From Deinococcus roseus (GTDB taxonomy: Bacteria; Deinococcota; Deinococci; Deinococcales; Deinococcaceae), in contig NZ_BMOD01000001.1 of NCBI RefSeq assembly GCF_014646895.1, positions 367,172 through 431,171 of the forward strand: a stretch of 64,000 nt of DNA, written 5' to 3'. The notes beneath the pieces were generated by a model. That model saw only the letters and a program-made list of their open reading frames with translations, did no database searches and was not told where the DNA came from. Numbering within the stretch: the first letter of the stretch is position 1; each line of letters begins with the position of its first letter. Both the position numbers and the translations under genes were made by a program. Below are positions 17,951 through 27,145 of the stretch, piece by piece.

Positions 17951-20179
17951 GTGAACAGGTACGATGACCGAGCAAGACTGGTTTTCCATTACGCACGCGA
18001 AGAAGGCAACCGTTTGGGCCACGCTATGGTGGGCCCGGAGCACCTGCTGCTCGGCCTGATGCGTGAAGGGGGCACCGCCTGTCAAATCCTGCAAGACTTC
18101 GGGTTTACACTCGAAGGCTTACGGCGCAAGGTGGAAGAGATCATTGGACGCGGAGAAGGAAGTCGCCTGAACGACGCGCCCTCGATCACTCCCCGTGCAC
18201 GCAGGGTGATGGAGCTGGCTTCTGCCGAAGCCAAAGCCCTCGGGGCACAGGTCACCAGCACAGAGCACATTCTTCTGGGGATCATCCGTGAAGGAGATGG
18301 CGTTGCATACCGCATCCTGCAAGAGCAGGCGAGAGATGTGGACACCATCCGCTGGCGCATCATGGCCAGTGCCGACACCCGCAACAACCCCAAACCCGTA
18401 CACACGCCCTTCCTGGACGAGTACGGACGTGACCTGACCAAACAAGCAACGGAAGGCAAGCTCGATCCCGTGGTGGGCCGCAGCGAAGAAATCCGCCGTG
18501 TGACCCAGATTCTCTCCCGCAGAACCAAAAACAACCCCGTGTTGATTGGGGATCCGGGTGTCGGAAAAACCGCCATTGTAGAGGGTCTCGCTCTGGCAAT
18601 TCACGAGAAACGCGTTCCTGCAAACCTGCAAGGTGCAAGGGTGGTGTCCATTGACCTTTCGGGCGTGGTGGCTGGAACCAAATACCGTGGTGAATTCGAA
18701 GAGCGCCTCAGACAAATCATCGATGAACTGCGCAACGCCAAAGTGATTGCTTTCATCGACGAGCTGCACACCCTGGTGGGTGCCGGTGGCGCAGAGGGAA
18801 CCCTGGACGCAGCCAACATCCTCAAACCCGCGCTGTCCCGCGGCGAAATTCAGGTGATCGGTGCCACCACCACTGGTGAGTACCACCGTTACATCGAGAA
18901 AGACGCCGCCCTGGAACGCCGCTTCCAGCCTGTGATCGTGCTGGAACCCAATCCTGCAGAAACCCTGGAAATCCTGCGTGGCCTGCGCCCCCGTTACGAG
19001 GAGCACCACGGCGTGATCATTCCAGATTCCATTCTGGAGCTGTCTGTGCGCATCGGTGAACGCTCGCTGCCCGGACGCAACTTCCCTGACAAGGCCATCG
19101 ATCTGATCGATGAAGCCGCCAGTCGGGTGCGCATCAACCTCAGTCTGGGTGTTCCGGTGGCAGAAGACGAAGCCGGAGAACCCGTGGTCACCCGCGAGGA
19201 CCTCGAATCGGTGATCAACAGCATGGGTGGCGTTTATGTCGATGAACGCGAATCCAGCACCCTGACCACCCTGGAAGACAACCTCAAAGACCAGGTGTAT
19301 GGTCAGCCCGAAGCCATCAAAGCCCTGTCCAGTGCCCTGCGCCGCGCACGTCTGGGGCTTGGAGGCCGCACCCGTGTTGCCGCCAGCTTCCTGTTCGTGG
19401 GACCCAGTGGGGTCGGTAAAACCCACCTTGCCAAAGCCCTTGCCCGTTCCCTCTTTGGCAGCGAACGCAGCCTGATTCGCATTGACATGAGCGAATTCCA
19501 GGAACCCCACAGCATCTCCAAGCTGATCGGGTCCCCTCCCGGATACGTCGGTCACGAACAGGGTGGTCGCCTCACCGAAGCCGTGCGCCGTCAACCTTTC
19601 AGTGTGATCCTGCTTGATGAGATCGAGAAGGCCCATCCTGACATCTACAACACCTTCCTTCAGGTGCTGGACGATGGTCGATTGACAGACGGTCTGGGCC
19701 GCACCGTGGACTTCAGACGCACCATCATCATCATGACCTCCAACACCGGCTTCAACACCGGTCCCGGTGTGGGTTTCAGCCCCGTGAAGGTGGAAGACAC
19801 CCAGCCCCTGCGCCAGATCTTCACCCCCGAGTTCCTGGACCGTCTGGACGACGTGATCCGCTTCAAGGCCCTCGGAGAGAACGAACTGGTTCTGGTGGCC
19901 CGTCAGTTGCTCGGCGAAATGCAAGAAGAGCTCGCCACCCGCGACCTCAAAGTGCGCTTTGCAGATGCTGTGGCCCCCTGGCTGGTCAGCAAGCTGAAAG
20001 CCCGCTCCAGCAAGCACGCCCTGGGTTCCTCCCGCCAACTCCGCACCGTGGTGCGTGAAGAGATTGAAGATCCCCTCGCCCTGGAACTGCTCGAAGATGG
20101 CGGCGAACTGACCGTCAACGTCAAGGAAAACCATCTGGCTTTTGATCGGGCCAGCGTGGATTCCAAGATCCTGGCTTAA
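17951..20179 (+). CDS. clpC: ATP-dependent Clp protease ATP-binding subunit (ClpC/ClpA type)
   Basis: Hexameric AAA+ unfoldase that feeds substrates to ClpP. 742 residues from GTG 17951. Order: two Clp N repeats (1-145); AAA1 with Walker A GDPGVGKT at 200-207 and Walker B VIAFIDELH; a short linker; AAA2 with Walker A GPSGVGKT near 480 and Walker B VILLDEIEKAHPD; C-terminal D2-small domain. A Gly-Val-Gly-Phe loop after AAA2 fits the ClpP-docking tripeptide. The linker lacks the coiled-coil M domain and UVR motif of Bacillus ClpC, so architecture is closer to ClpA; the symbol follows usual naming in this phylum and is less certain than the family. Confidence 0.93.
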   Translation: MNRYDDRARLVFHYAREEGNRLGHAMVGPEHLLLGLMREGGTACQILQDFGFTLEGLRRKVEEIIGRGEGSRLNDAPSITPRARRVMELASAEAKALGAQVTSTEHILLGIIREGDGVAYRILQEQARDVDTIRWRIMASADTRNNPKPVHTPFLDEYGRDLTKQATEGKLDPVVGRSEEIRRVTQILSRRTKNNPVLIGDPGVGKTAIVEGLALAIHEKRVPANLQGARVVSIDLSGVVAGTKYRGEFEERLRQIIDELRNAKVIAFIDELHTLVGAGGAEGTLDAANILKPALSRGEIQVIGATTTGEYHRYIEKDAALERRFQPVIVLEPNPAETLEILRGLRPRYEEHHGVIIPDSILELSVRIGERSLPGRNFPDKAIDLIDEAASRVRINLSLGVPVAEDEAGEPVVTREDLESVINSMGGVYVDERESSTLTTLEDNLKDQVYGQPEAIKALSSALRRARLGLGGRTRVAASFLFVGPSGVGKTHLAKALARSLFGSERSLIRIDMSEFQEPHSISKLIGSPPGYVGHEQGGRLTEAVRRQPFSVILLDEIEKAHPDIYNTFLQVLDDGRLTDGLGRTVDFRRTIIIMTSNTGFNTGPGVGFSPVKVEDTQPLRQIFTPEFLDRLDDVIRFKALGENELVLVARQLLGEMQEELATRDLKVRFADAVAPWLVSKLKARSSKHALGSSRQLRTVVREEIEDPLALELLEDGGELTVNVKENHLAFDRASVDSKILA

Positions 20180-20287
20180 ACCCGCATACAGTTGTGAAAC
20201 GTTCTCCCTCTCGGGTTTCCGGGGGGGATTTTTCTGAATGGGTTAAACCCTGAGACTCACGCAGTCAAAATCCTGATCCCCCTCTCA

Positions 20288-20304
20288 GTATGTTCAGAAC
20301 ATAA
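20288..20304. promoter_or_regulatory. Radiation/desiccation response motif (RDRM)-like operator upstream of radA
   Basis: The 17 bases at 20288-20304 contain TATGT (20289-20293), a TCAGA centre, and ACATA (20299-20303), a perfect 7+1+7 palindrome. Half-sites equal those of the Deinococcus RDRM (TTATGTCATTGACATAA), the binding site of the repressor DdrO. It ends 4 bases before a -10 box TACAAT (20309-20314), a position where a bound repressor would block RNA polymerase. Match is by eye from memory of the published motif. Confidence 0.75.
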
Positions 20305-20366
20305 CAGGTACAATGGAGGGGTGAATTCTCCTCTTGTCCATTGCACCCCCTTCCCGAGGTCCTCTC

Positions 20367-21710
20367 GTGGCTAAGAAAAACCTGCCCACCTTTCAATGCA
20401 ACAGTTGCGGTTACCAGTCTCCCAAACTGCTGGGGCGGTGCCCCAACTGTCAGGCCTGGGGCACTTTTGAAGAACTGGCCCCCTCCCCTGTTTTTGCTTC
20501 TGCAGGTGGAGCTTACGGAGGCATCAGGGGCGGCAAAATCACCCGCCTGACGGAAGTCAGCCGTCGTGAAGAGCCCCGCACACCCACGGGTCTGAGCGAA
20601 CTGGACCGGGTGCTGGGTGGAGGTCTGGTGGCAGGCTCTGTGACCTTGATTGGTGGGGAACCTGGCATCGGAAAATCCACTTTGCTGTTGCAGGTCGCAG
20701 AATGCCTTTCCCAGGGAGGACACAATGTCATTTATGTTGCAGGAGAAGAATCCCTCGAACAGATCCGACTGAGGGCAGACCGCCTCGGGGTCAAAGGCGA
20801 TTTCATGATGACCCGCGACACCCGCGCAGACCACATCGGAGGACTGCTGGACGAGCACAAGCCTAAACTTTGCATTGTGGATTCCATCCAGACCGTGCAG
20901 GTGACAGATGAGGGAACTCCTGGCAGCATCTCCCAGGTGCGTGAGGCCACTGCTGCCCTCACCCGTTATGCCAAAGAAACCGGGGCCAGTGTGGTACTGG
21001 TGGGCCACGTCACCAAAGACGGCACCGTGGCCGGTCCCAAGGTGATGGAACACATCGTGGATGCCACCGTGTTTCTGGAATCGGTGGGACAGTTCCGTTT
21101 GCTGCGCAGCGTGAAGAACCGCTTTGGTCAGGCTGGAGAACTGGGGGTTTTTGAGATGCGCTCTGAAGGTCTGGTGGCCGTGGAAAACCCCAGTGCTGCC
21201 TTTCTGGCCGAAAGACCCATCGGCGCTCCGGGCAGTGTGATTGCTGCAACCGTGGACGGGCACCGTCCCCTTTTGCTGGAAGTGCAGGCCCTGGCCTCCA
21301 AAACCCCTTACCCCAACCCCAGAAGGGTGGTGGTGGGTCTGGACCCCAAGCGGGTGGATGTGATCATCGCGGTGCTGGAAAAACGCTTCAATTTGACCCT
21401 CAGTGGCCTGGACATCTTCGTGAATCTGGCTGGAGGCATCCGCATCAACGATCCGGGACTGGACCTGGCTGTGGCCCTCGCCATCTACAGCGCCGTGGTG
21501 TCCAAAGCTGTGCCAGAAAAAGTGGCTGTGTTTGGAGAAGTGGGTCTGGCTGGAGAAGTTCGCACCGTTCAGCAGGCCATTCGCCGTGCAGAAGAGGCCA
21601 TTCGAGCAGGGTATGACCAGCTTCTGTGTCCTGCGGGAATCCAGGGCAGCATGTTTGCTGTCCGGGACATCCAGAGTGCCATGACCAGCCTGTGGAGCCT
21701 GAAGTCCTGA
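20367..21710 (+). CDS. radA: DNA repair protein RadA/Sms
   Basis: RecA-related ATPase that acts on branched DNA in recombinational repair. 447 residues from GTG 20367, chosen because GAGGT lies 6 bases upstream and the product begins with the family start (M-A-K-K-N); an upstream TTG gives an untypical extension. Domains: C4 zinc finger C11, C14, C25, C28; RecA core with Walker A GGEPGIGKST; the RadA-specific motif KNRFG; C-terminal Lon-protease-like domain. In Deinococcus radiodurans RadA takes part in reassembly of shattered chromosomes. The RDRM-like operator upstream suggests damage-induced expression. Confidence 0.96.
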   Translation: MAKKNLPTFQCNSCGYQSPKLLGRCPNCQAWGTFEELAPSPVFASAGGAYGGIRGGKITRLTEVSRREEPRTPTGLSELDRVLGGGLVAGSVTLIGGEPGIGKSTLLLQVAECLSQGGHNVIYVAGEESLEQIRLRADRLGVKGDFMMTRDTRADHIGGLLDEHKPKLCIVDSIQTVQVTDEGTPGSISQVREATAALTRYAKETGASVVLVGHVTKDGTVAGPKVMEHIVDATVFLESVGQFRLLRSVKNRFGQAGELGVFEMRSEGLVAVENPSAAFLAERPIGAPGSVIAATVDGHRPLLLEVQALASKTPYPNPRRVVVGLDPKRVDVIIAVLEKRFNLTLSGLDIFVNLAGGIRINDPGLDLAVALAIYSAVVSKAVPEKVAVFGEVGLAGEVRTVQQAIRRAEEAIRAGYDQLLCPAGIQGSMFAVRDIQSAMTSLWSLKS

Positions 21711-21878
21711 TTTTATGGAATCAAAAGCAGCCAGGGAACGAACAGACAACCGGCCTTTTCCCTGGCTGCTTTGTTTGCAGGTGGCTCAAGTTCCAGTCAG
21801 TTTCATGTCGAAAATGTACTTTTAAACTTCAATGGCCTTTCGGGAAAACATTTCAGCTTTCTTCAGGGAATCTTTGGC

Positions 21879-21884
21879 TATAAT
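21879..21884 (+). promoter_or_regulatory. -10 box TATAAT for near-leaderless PIN/TRAM gene
   Basis: TATAAT ends 11 bases before the ATG at 21896, so transcription should begin within about 5 bases of the start codon. No ribosome site and no clear -35 is visible. Confidence 0.65.
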
Positions 21885-21895
21885 GTACGAGTAAA

Positions 21896-22939
21896 ATGAA
21901 CTGGATACCCCAAACCATTCGCATCCTCATCATGCTACTCGGGGGATATTTCTCCTATTTGCTGCTGGTGTGGTTTCCCATTCTGCAAGGTGGCCCTCAG
22001 GGATCGGTCACCAACCTGGTGTATCTGGTGGTCGCTGGCGTCCTCATTGGTTATGTGATTTCCAAACGCATTGAACTGACCCTGGCCCGCTGGGTGGAAC
22101 AGTGGGTGGCTTTGCTGGTCAACCTGCAACCCAAACGGGTGATGGCTGCCACTGTGGGGGCCATCCTCAGTTTGCTGGTCAGTGTGCTGCTCAACAACCT
22201 GCTTTCCAATGCCCCTTTTTACCACTGGGGATTCAGCCTGCTGACCACTGCCGTGCTGGCCATCTTCTTCATCTTCTTTTCCCTGAAAAACAGTGATTTC
22301 TTTGGGTCTTTTGTGGCCAACACCACTGCACCCAAGACCACCCGGATTCCCAACCCCAAAATCCTGGACACCAACGTGATCATTGATGGACGCATCATTG
22401 AACTGCTGCAAAGCCAGTTTCTGGAAGGCACCCTGGTGGTTCCGCTCTTTGTGCTGCGTGAGCTGCAGTTCCTGGCAGACCATGCAGACCCCAGCAAAAG
22501 GGCCAGAGGCAAACGCGGACTGGAAGTGCTGGAGCAACTGCACAGCATCACCACCCTGAAAGTGCTGGACTGGAACGATGACAACATCAAGACCGTGGAC
22601 GACAAGCTGGTCAAACTGGCCCAGGAATTGCATGCCAAACTGATCTCCAACGACTACAACCTGGGGCGGGTGGCCAAACTGCAGGATGTGGATGTGCTCA
22701 ACCTCAATGCGCTCGCCACCGCCATCAAAGCCCGTTACAACGCTGGAGACATCATCCAGGTCAGCATCACCAAAGATGGTCAGCAAGCGGGACAAGGTGT
22801 GGCTTACCTCGAAGATGGAACCATGGTGGTGGTGGAAGACGGTGCAGCATTCAAAGGTCAACTGAGAAATGTGGTGGTGCTCTCCAACATCCAGACCAAC
22901 GTGGGCCGCATGATCTTTGCCCGCACCGAAACCAACTGA
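21896..22939 (+). CDS. Membrane-anchored PIN/TRAM domain protein (YacL-like)
   Basis: 347 residues. Four membrane helices in the first 130 residues are followed by a PIN nuclease domain with the first catalytic acid in ILDTNVIIDGR (Asp158) and further acids in ELQFLADHADPSKRARGKRG and NDYNLGRVAKL, then a C-terminal TRAM RNA-binding domain (about 290-347). This is the Bacillus YacL arrangement, found in many Gram-positives and in Deinococcus-Thermus; in Bacillus it often sits beside radA, as here. It is predicted to be a ribonuclease at the inner face of the membrane. Biological role unknown. Confidence 0.88.
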   Translation: MNWIPQTIRILIMLLGGYFSYLLLVWFPILQGGPQGSVTNLVYLVVAGVLIGYVISKRIELTLARWVEQWVALLVNLQPKRVMAATVGAILSLLVSVLLNNLLSNAPFYHWGFSLLTTAVLAIFFIFFSLKNSDFFGSFVANTTAPKTTRIPNPKILDTNVIIDGRIIELLQSQFLEGTLVVPLFVLRELQFLADHADPSKRARGKRGLEVLEQLHSITTLKVLDWNDDNIKTVDDKLVKLAQELHAKLISNDYNLGRVAKLQDVDVLNLNALATAIKARYNAGDIIQVSITKDGQQAGQGVAYLEDGTMVVVEDGAAFKGQLRNVVVLSNIQTNVGRMIFARTETN

Positions 22940-22957
22940 ATTTTCTTTTCAAAAAAG

Positions 22958-22980
22958 AACCGCCCCAGAGGCGGTTTTTT
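22958..22980 (+). terminator. Intrinsic terminator after PIN/TRAM gene
   Basis: AACCGCC (22958-22964) pairs with GGCGGTT (22970-22976) around a 5-base loop and is followed by T's. An A-run precedes it, so it may also stop the convergent efflux operon. Confidence 0.85.
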
Positions 22981-22999
22981 GTATTTGGATTTGTAGAAA

Positions 23000-24193
23000 T
23001 CACTCGTAGCGCAGGGCTTCAATGGGTGGCAGTGAAGCGGCCCGTGAAGCAGGCCACACACCGAACAACACCCCGGTGAGGATGCTCACACTGAGGGCCA
23101 CAATGCCCGTTGTCGGAGAGATGATCACCTGAGGGAAAATGTTGGGCAGGGCAGTCGCCAGGCCCACAATCACCAGCAGGCTGAAGACATATCCAATGGC
23201 CCCTCCCAGAGCGGTGAGGGTCACGGCTTCGATCAGGAATTGCTGCAAGATGGTGCCTCTTTTTGCTCCAATGGCCTTGCGCAGCCCAATTTCACGGGTG
23301 CGTTCGGTGACGGAGACCAGCATGATGTTCATGATGCCAATCCCACCCACCAGCAGGGACAGACCGCCAATGCCCGCCAGCAAAGCCTGCAAAATCAGGG
23401 TGATCTGGTTGAATTGCTGCACAAACTGGTCCACGTTGGTGACACTGAAATTCTGGCTGCCTCTGCGGCGTTGCAGAATGGATTCCACCTGACGCTTGAC
23501 CTGTTCAGCGCTGGCCTCTGGGTGCAGGCGGAACTGCAAGTATCCGTATTCTCCTCTGGATTCATATCCTCCGCGCCAGCTGTTGGTGATGGGGATAAAA
23601 CCCGTGTCTCCTTCGCTGAACAGGGCACCGAGGTCCTGGGTGATGCCAATCACGGTGTACTCTTCACGAACGCCTGTGTCCCGAATGGCCCGAACCACCT
23701 TGCCAATGGGGTTTTCTTTCTCAAAAATCTTGGTGGCGGTTTTCTGGCTGAGCACCACCACCTGGGCAGCACTTTTTTCCTCGTAGTCGCTGAAGTAACG
23801 GCCTTTCAGAATTTTGGCCTGGCTGGTGAGTCTGCTGAAGTTGGAGCGGGTGCCCCGCACACTCACCGAGACTTCCCGGTTGCGGTGGGTCATGCGCAGG
23901 CTGGAACCACTCGTGGAAATGTCATTGAGAGGCAACACCAAAAGGGCATCCATGTCTGCCTGGGTGAAGGTTTTGTAGGGCTTTCCAGGTTCATAGGAGG
24001 CCTGCACGAACATGGTCTTGCCGCCAATGTCATTCAGTTGCCCGGTGATGGCCTGGGTGGCCATCTGGCCCAGAGACAGCATGGTGGACACCGCAAACAC
24101 CCCGATGATCACCCCCAGCATGGTCAGGACGCTGCGCAGTTTGTTGGCAAAAATGGCCTGAAAGGCAGCAGCAAGGTTTTCCAGGGGATTCAT
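23000..24193 (-). CDS. MacB/FtsX-type ABC transporter permease
   Basis: 397 residues: N-terminal helix after LAAAFQAIFANKLRSVLTMLGVIIGVF, a large extracytoplasmic domain (about 50-270), then three C-terminal helices with the FtsX signature GIGIMNIMLVSVTERTREIGLRKAIGAK. This is the MacB-type mechanotransmission permease without a fused ATPase; the ATPase is the adjacent gene (4-base overlap). With the adaptor and TolC-like proteins it should move a substrate from the periplasm-like space across the outer envelope. Substrate unknown (macrolide, lipoprotein or peptide are all possible). Confidence 0.92.
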   Translation of the reverse strand: MNPLENLAAAFQAIFANKLRSVLTMLGVIIGVFAVSTMLSLGQMATQAITGQLNDIGGKTMFVQASYEPGKPYKTFTQADMDALLVLPLNDISTSGSSLRMTHRNREVSVSVRGTRSNFSRLTSQAKILKGRYFSDYEEKSAAQVVVLSQKTATKIFEKENPIGKVVRAIRDTGVREEYTVIGITQDLGALFSEGDTGFIPITNSWRGGYESRGEYGYLQFRLHPEASAEQVKRQVESILQRRRGSQNFSVTNVDQFVQQFNQITLILQALLAGIGGLSLLVGGIGIMNIMLVSVTERTREIGLRKAIGAKRGTILQQFLIEAVTLTALGGAIGYVFSLLVIVGLATALPNIFPQVIISPTTGIVALSVSILTGVLFGVWPASRAASLPPIEALRYE

Positions 24194-24864
24194 GGCTGGC
24201 CTTCCAACTTGCCGTCCCTGAGGCGCACAATGCGCTGGGCTCTGGCCCCCACCTCGTCTTCGTGGGTCACCAGAACGATGGTGCGGCCTTCCTGATGCAG
24301 TTCATCAAAGAGGGCCAGGATGTCATGGGTGCTTTTGGAGTCGAGGTTTCCAGTGGGTTCATCTGCAAGCAGCACATCCGGGTTTTGCACCAGGGCACGG
24401 GCAATCGCCACCCGCTGCTTTTGCCCGCCAGAGAGTTCACTGGGTTTGTGGTGCAACCTGCTGCCCAGACCCACCCGTTCCAGGGCTTCTTTGGCTCTGC
24501 GGGTGCGCTCGATACGGGAGGTTCCCCGGTAGGCCAGGGGCAATTCCACATTGACCAGCGCAGAGGTGCGGGCCAGCAAATTGAAGGCCTGAAACACAAA
24601 GCCAATGCGCTGGTTGCGCACCCCGGCCAGCTGGTCCTCGCTGAGCCGGGACACCTGCTGGTCTGCCAGCAGGTATTCTCCGGTGCTGGGCAAATCCAGG
24701 CAACCCAGGATGTGCATCAGGGTGCTTTTTCCACTGCCAGAAGGTCCCATCAGGGCCACGTACTCTCCCCTGCCAATGTCCAGGCTGACCCCGTCCAGGG
24801 CTCGCACCTGACTTTCTCCTTCTCCGTAAACCTTGGTGATGTTCTTCAGGGAAATGACGTTCAT
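24190..24864 (-). CDS. ABC transporter ATP-binding protein (MacB/LolD type)
   Basis: 224-residue ATPase. Walker A GPSGSGKST at 40-48, Q-loop QRIGFVFQAFNLL, signature LSGGQKQRVAIARAL, Walker B VLLADEPTGNLDS and H-loop VLVTHE are all intact. The sequence FQAFNLL and NLDS are typical of the MacB/LolD/FtsE group. It overlaps both the adaptor gene and the permease gene by 4 bases, so the three are coupled and should form one transporter. Confidence 0.95.
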   Translation of the reverse strand: MNVISLKNITKVYGEGESQVRALDGVSLDIGRGEYVALMGPSGSGKSTLMHILGCLDLPSTGEYLLADQQVSRLSEDQLAGVRNQRIGFVFQAFNLLARTSALVNVELPLAYRGTSRIERTRRAKEALERVGLGSRLHHKPSELSGGQKQRVAIARALVQNPDVLLADEPTGNLDSKSTHDILALFDELHQEGRTIVLVTHEDEVGARAQRIVRLRDGKLEGQP

Positions 24865-26138
24865 GGCTGGGCCACCTGGACCCTGTCACCCACCTTGATG
24901 GTGTCCATGTCCAGGGTCAGGACCTGGTCTCTGGGCTGCAGGCCTTCAATGGCTGCCACTTTGACATTGCGGTCCAGTATTTTCACTTTGATTTTTTCCA
25001 CACTGCCCTGGCCTGCAGCATCTGGTCTCACCCGGTACACAAAGGTCTGCTCTGCTTCGGTGATGGCTTCCAGAGGGACCGTCAGGGTGTTGGGCTGTCT
25101 TAAAGTTTCCACTTTCACACTGGCCGTGAAGCCCGGTTTCACACCGCTTTTCTGGAAGGCGATCTGGGCGTTGACACTGGTCACCTGACTGTTGCCCTGT
25201 CCGCTGGTGGCTGTGGGATTGACCCGAAGCACTTTTCCACTGACCTTTTGACCGGGCAGGGCATCAAATTCCAGCACGGCTTTCTGCCCATTCGCAAGGT
25301 CTCTGGATCGAGTCTCATCAAAAGGGACCTCCAGATAAAGGTCGGTCAAATCTGTGATTTCCACTGCAGCCACTCCGGATGTGGCAAACCCTCCGGGAGA
25401 CACCGTGACACTGCTGACCACTCCATCCAGAGGGGCCCTCAGCACCGCATCGGTCAACTGTTTTTCCAGGGTGAGCACCCGTGTTCTGGCGCTTTGCAGG
25501 ATGCTCTGGGCATTTTGCAAAGTGGAAGTCTGCAGGCTTTTGGTTCCCTGCTGCCTGAGTTTTGCAGACTGCAAATCCAGTTGTGCACCCTGCACTTTCA
25601 ACTGGGCTTCTTGCGCCGTGGTCACGGCCTGTTCGTAGTCGTTTCTGGAGATGCTGCCAATCTGGTAAAGGTCCTGCTGCAATTGCTGCTGTTTTGCAGC
25701 CACGCGGTAAGCGTTCTGCGCGCTGATCAGGGCATTCTGGGCCTGTTCCACAGTTTTGCGGGAATCCAGGCTGTCGGTCTGTATGCTGTTCTGGGCTTTC
25801 TGCACATCGGCCTGGGCGGCCTGCAAGCTGGATCTGGCACTGTCCAGATCGGTCTGGATGGACCGGGTGTCCAGGGTGATGAGCACCTGGCCTTTTTTCA
25901 CCTGATCGCCCACCTTGACTGGCACAGCGAGGACTGTTCCTGGAGAAGCAAAGGCCAGGGGGCGGCTCAATGTGGCCTTGACCGTGCCCACGGCACTGAC
26001 CTCCTTCACAAAAGTTTCCTGCTGCACAACGGCTGTGCTCACCCTGGGCAACTGGGGGACTCTGGGCATGAAAGTGTAAGCTGCAACCCCAACCCCTCCC
26101 AGTGCCAGAACCGTGAGGATCACGGTGCGTGGTTTCAT
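24861..26138 (-). CDS. Efflux transporter periplasmic adaptor (MacA/HlyD family)
   Basis: 425 residues. An N-terminal membrane anchor (about 7-25) is followed by a biotinyl-lipoyl half (GTVLAVPVKVGDQVKKGQVLITLDTRSI), a long alpha-helical hairpin rich in Gln and Ala (about 95-230), the second lipoyl half (LRAPLDGVVSSVTVSPGGF) and beta-barrel and membrane-proximal domains. This is the MacA layout; it bridges the ABC permease and a TolC-like channel. It overlaps the second TolC-like gene and the ATPase gene by 4 bases each. Confidence 0.93.
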   Translation of the reverse strand: MKPRTVILTVLALGGVGVAAYTFMPRVPQLPRVSTAVVQQETFVKEVSAVGTVKATLSRPLAFASPGTVLAVPVKVGDQVKKGQVLITLDTRSIQTDLDSARSSLQAAQADVQKAQNSIQTDSLDSRKTVEQAQNALISAQNAYRVAAKQQQLQQDLYQIGSISRNDYEQAVTTAQEAQLKVQGAQLDLQSAKLRQQGTKSLQTSTLQNAQSILQSARTRVLTLEKQLTDAVLRAPLDGVVSSVTVSPGGFATSGVAAVEITDLTDLYLEVPFDETRSRDLANGQKAVLEFDALPGQKVSGKVLRVNPTATSGQGNSQVTSVNAQIAFQKSGVKPGFTASVKVETLRQPNTLTVPLEAITEAEQTFVYRVRPDAAGQGSVEKIKVKILDRNVKVAAIEGLQPRDQVLTLDMDTIKVGDRVQVAQP

Positions 26139-27145
26139 TTTTCATCTCCCCAGGAAGCAAAATTGGCTGCCAGCAGCACACCATAACCCGCTTTCAATGC
26201 GGTGTTGCGGGCCTGTCCCAGAGCCGTCTGGGCATTTTGCACTTCCAGTTCGGCTTGCAGCACCTGCAGCCTGGAAATCAGGCCTTTCTGAAAACGGGCT
26301 TTCTGGGTGGTCAGGTTGGCCAGAGCAATCTGCAAGGAACGGTCTTTTGCTGTGACACTGTTTTGAGCAATCTGGTGCTGGCTCAGGGCATCTTCCAGGG
26401 CTTCTTGCAGGTCAGAAAGGGTTTCGGCCTGGGTCTTGCGAGCGTTTTCCAGCGCAATGCGGGCCTGGTCCACCTCGATGGCAGGGCTCAGGTCGCTGGA
26501 TTTGATCTGGTATTGCAGGTCGGCATTTTCCAGGGTGGCCTGGTCCCTCAGGGCACGGGGATGGCTTTTTAAAGCCGTCTGCAACTGGGCAGTGGTCCAG
26601 CTCAGCTTTTCATCTCCAGAAGCATCCGGGGTTTTGCCATAACGCTTTTTGAAGCGCTCCTGGGCATCCTGAAGTTGTTTTCTGGTGCTGTCCAGGTCTT
26701 TCTGGGCACTGTCCAGATCGTTTTCGGCTTTTGCAAGGTCCAGCTGGGTTGCTGCTCCTGCTTTGAGGCGTGCACGGGAGGCCTGGGCCTGCAATTGTGA
26801 AATCTCCAGGCTGATCTGCTGGCCCAGCAACTGGTCTTGCAGGCTGTCCAGGTTTTGCAGGTCTGTCACCAGGTGTTGTCTGACCATCAAAGACTGATTG
26901 ATCAGAGATGCTCTGGCTTGATCCAGACGCTGCTGGGCACCGAGCAGGTCGGGCTTGAGTGCCACCGGGTCACTCTGGGTGCGGGTCAATCCCCGGTCAG
27001 CTTCCTGCACTTCGGTGAGGCCCATCTGGTAGGAGGCGTTCTGTTTTAAAGCGGTGGGATAAAGAGGGGCTGGATTGACAGCGAAAGCCGTGGAAGCTGT
27101 GGTTGCCATCAACACCAGAATCATTTGCCATTTTGCGGATACCAT
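26135..27145 (-). CDS. TolC-family outer envelope protein (second copy)
   Basis: 336 residues with a signal peptide (ATTASTAFA) and long coiled-coil helices dominated by Gln, Leu, Ala and Asp, with two repeats of the type LDLAKAENDLDSAQKDLDSTRKQLQDA, as in the TolC/OEP fold. It is short for TolC (usual mature length over 400), so the strand parts of the barrel may be reduced. The ATG at 27145 has a good GGGAGG ribosome site and overlaps the upstream TolC-like gene by 25 bases. It may be a channel subunit or an adaptor-like partner of the first copy. Confidence 0.8.
   Translation of the reverse strand: MVSAKWQMILVLMATTASTAFAVNPAPLYPTALKQNASYQMGLTEVQEADRGLTRTQSDPVALKPDLLGAQQRLDQARASLINQSLMVRQHLVTDLQNLDSLQDQLLGQQISLEISQLQAQASRARLKAGAATQLDLAKAENDLDSAQKDLDSTRKQLQDAQERFKKRYGKTPDASGDEKLSWTTAQLQTALKSHPRALRDQATLENADLQYQIKSSDLSPAIEVDQARIALENARKTQAETLSDLQEALEDALSQHQIAQNSVTAKDRSLQIALANLTTQKARFQKGLISRLQVLQAELEVQNAQTALGQARNTALKAGYGVLLAANFASWGDEK

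Noticed and set aside
18119..20134. 671-codon minus-strand open frame across the Clp ATPase gene
   Set aside because: Antisense shadow of a gene with intact AAA+ motifs.
20334..20366. Upstream TTG start for radA
   Set aside because: GTG 20367 has the ribosome site and the typical RadA N-terminus.
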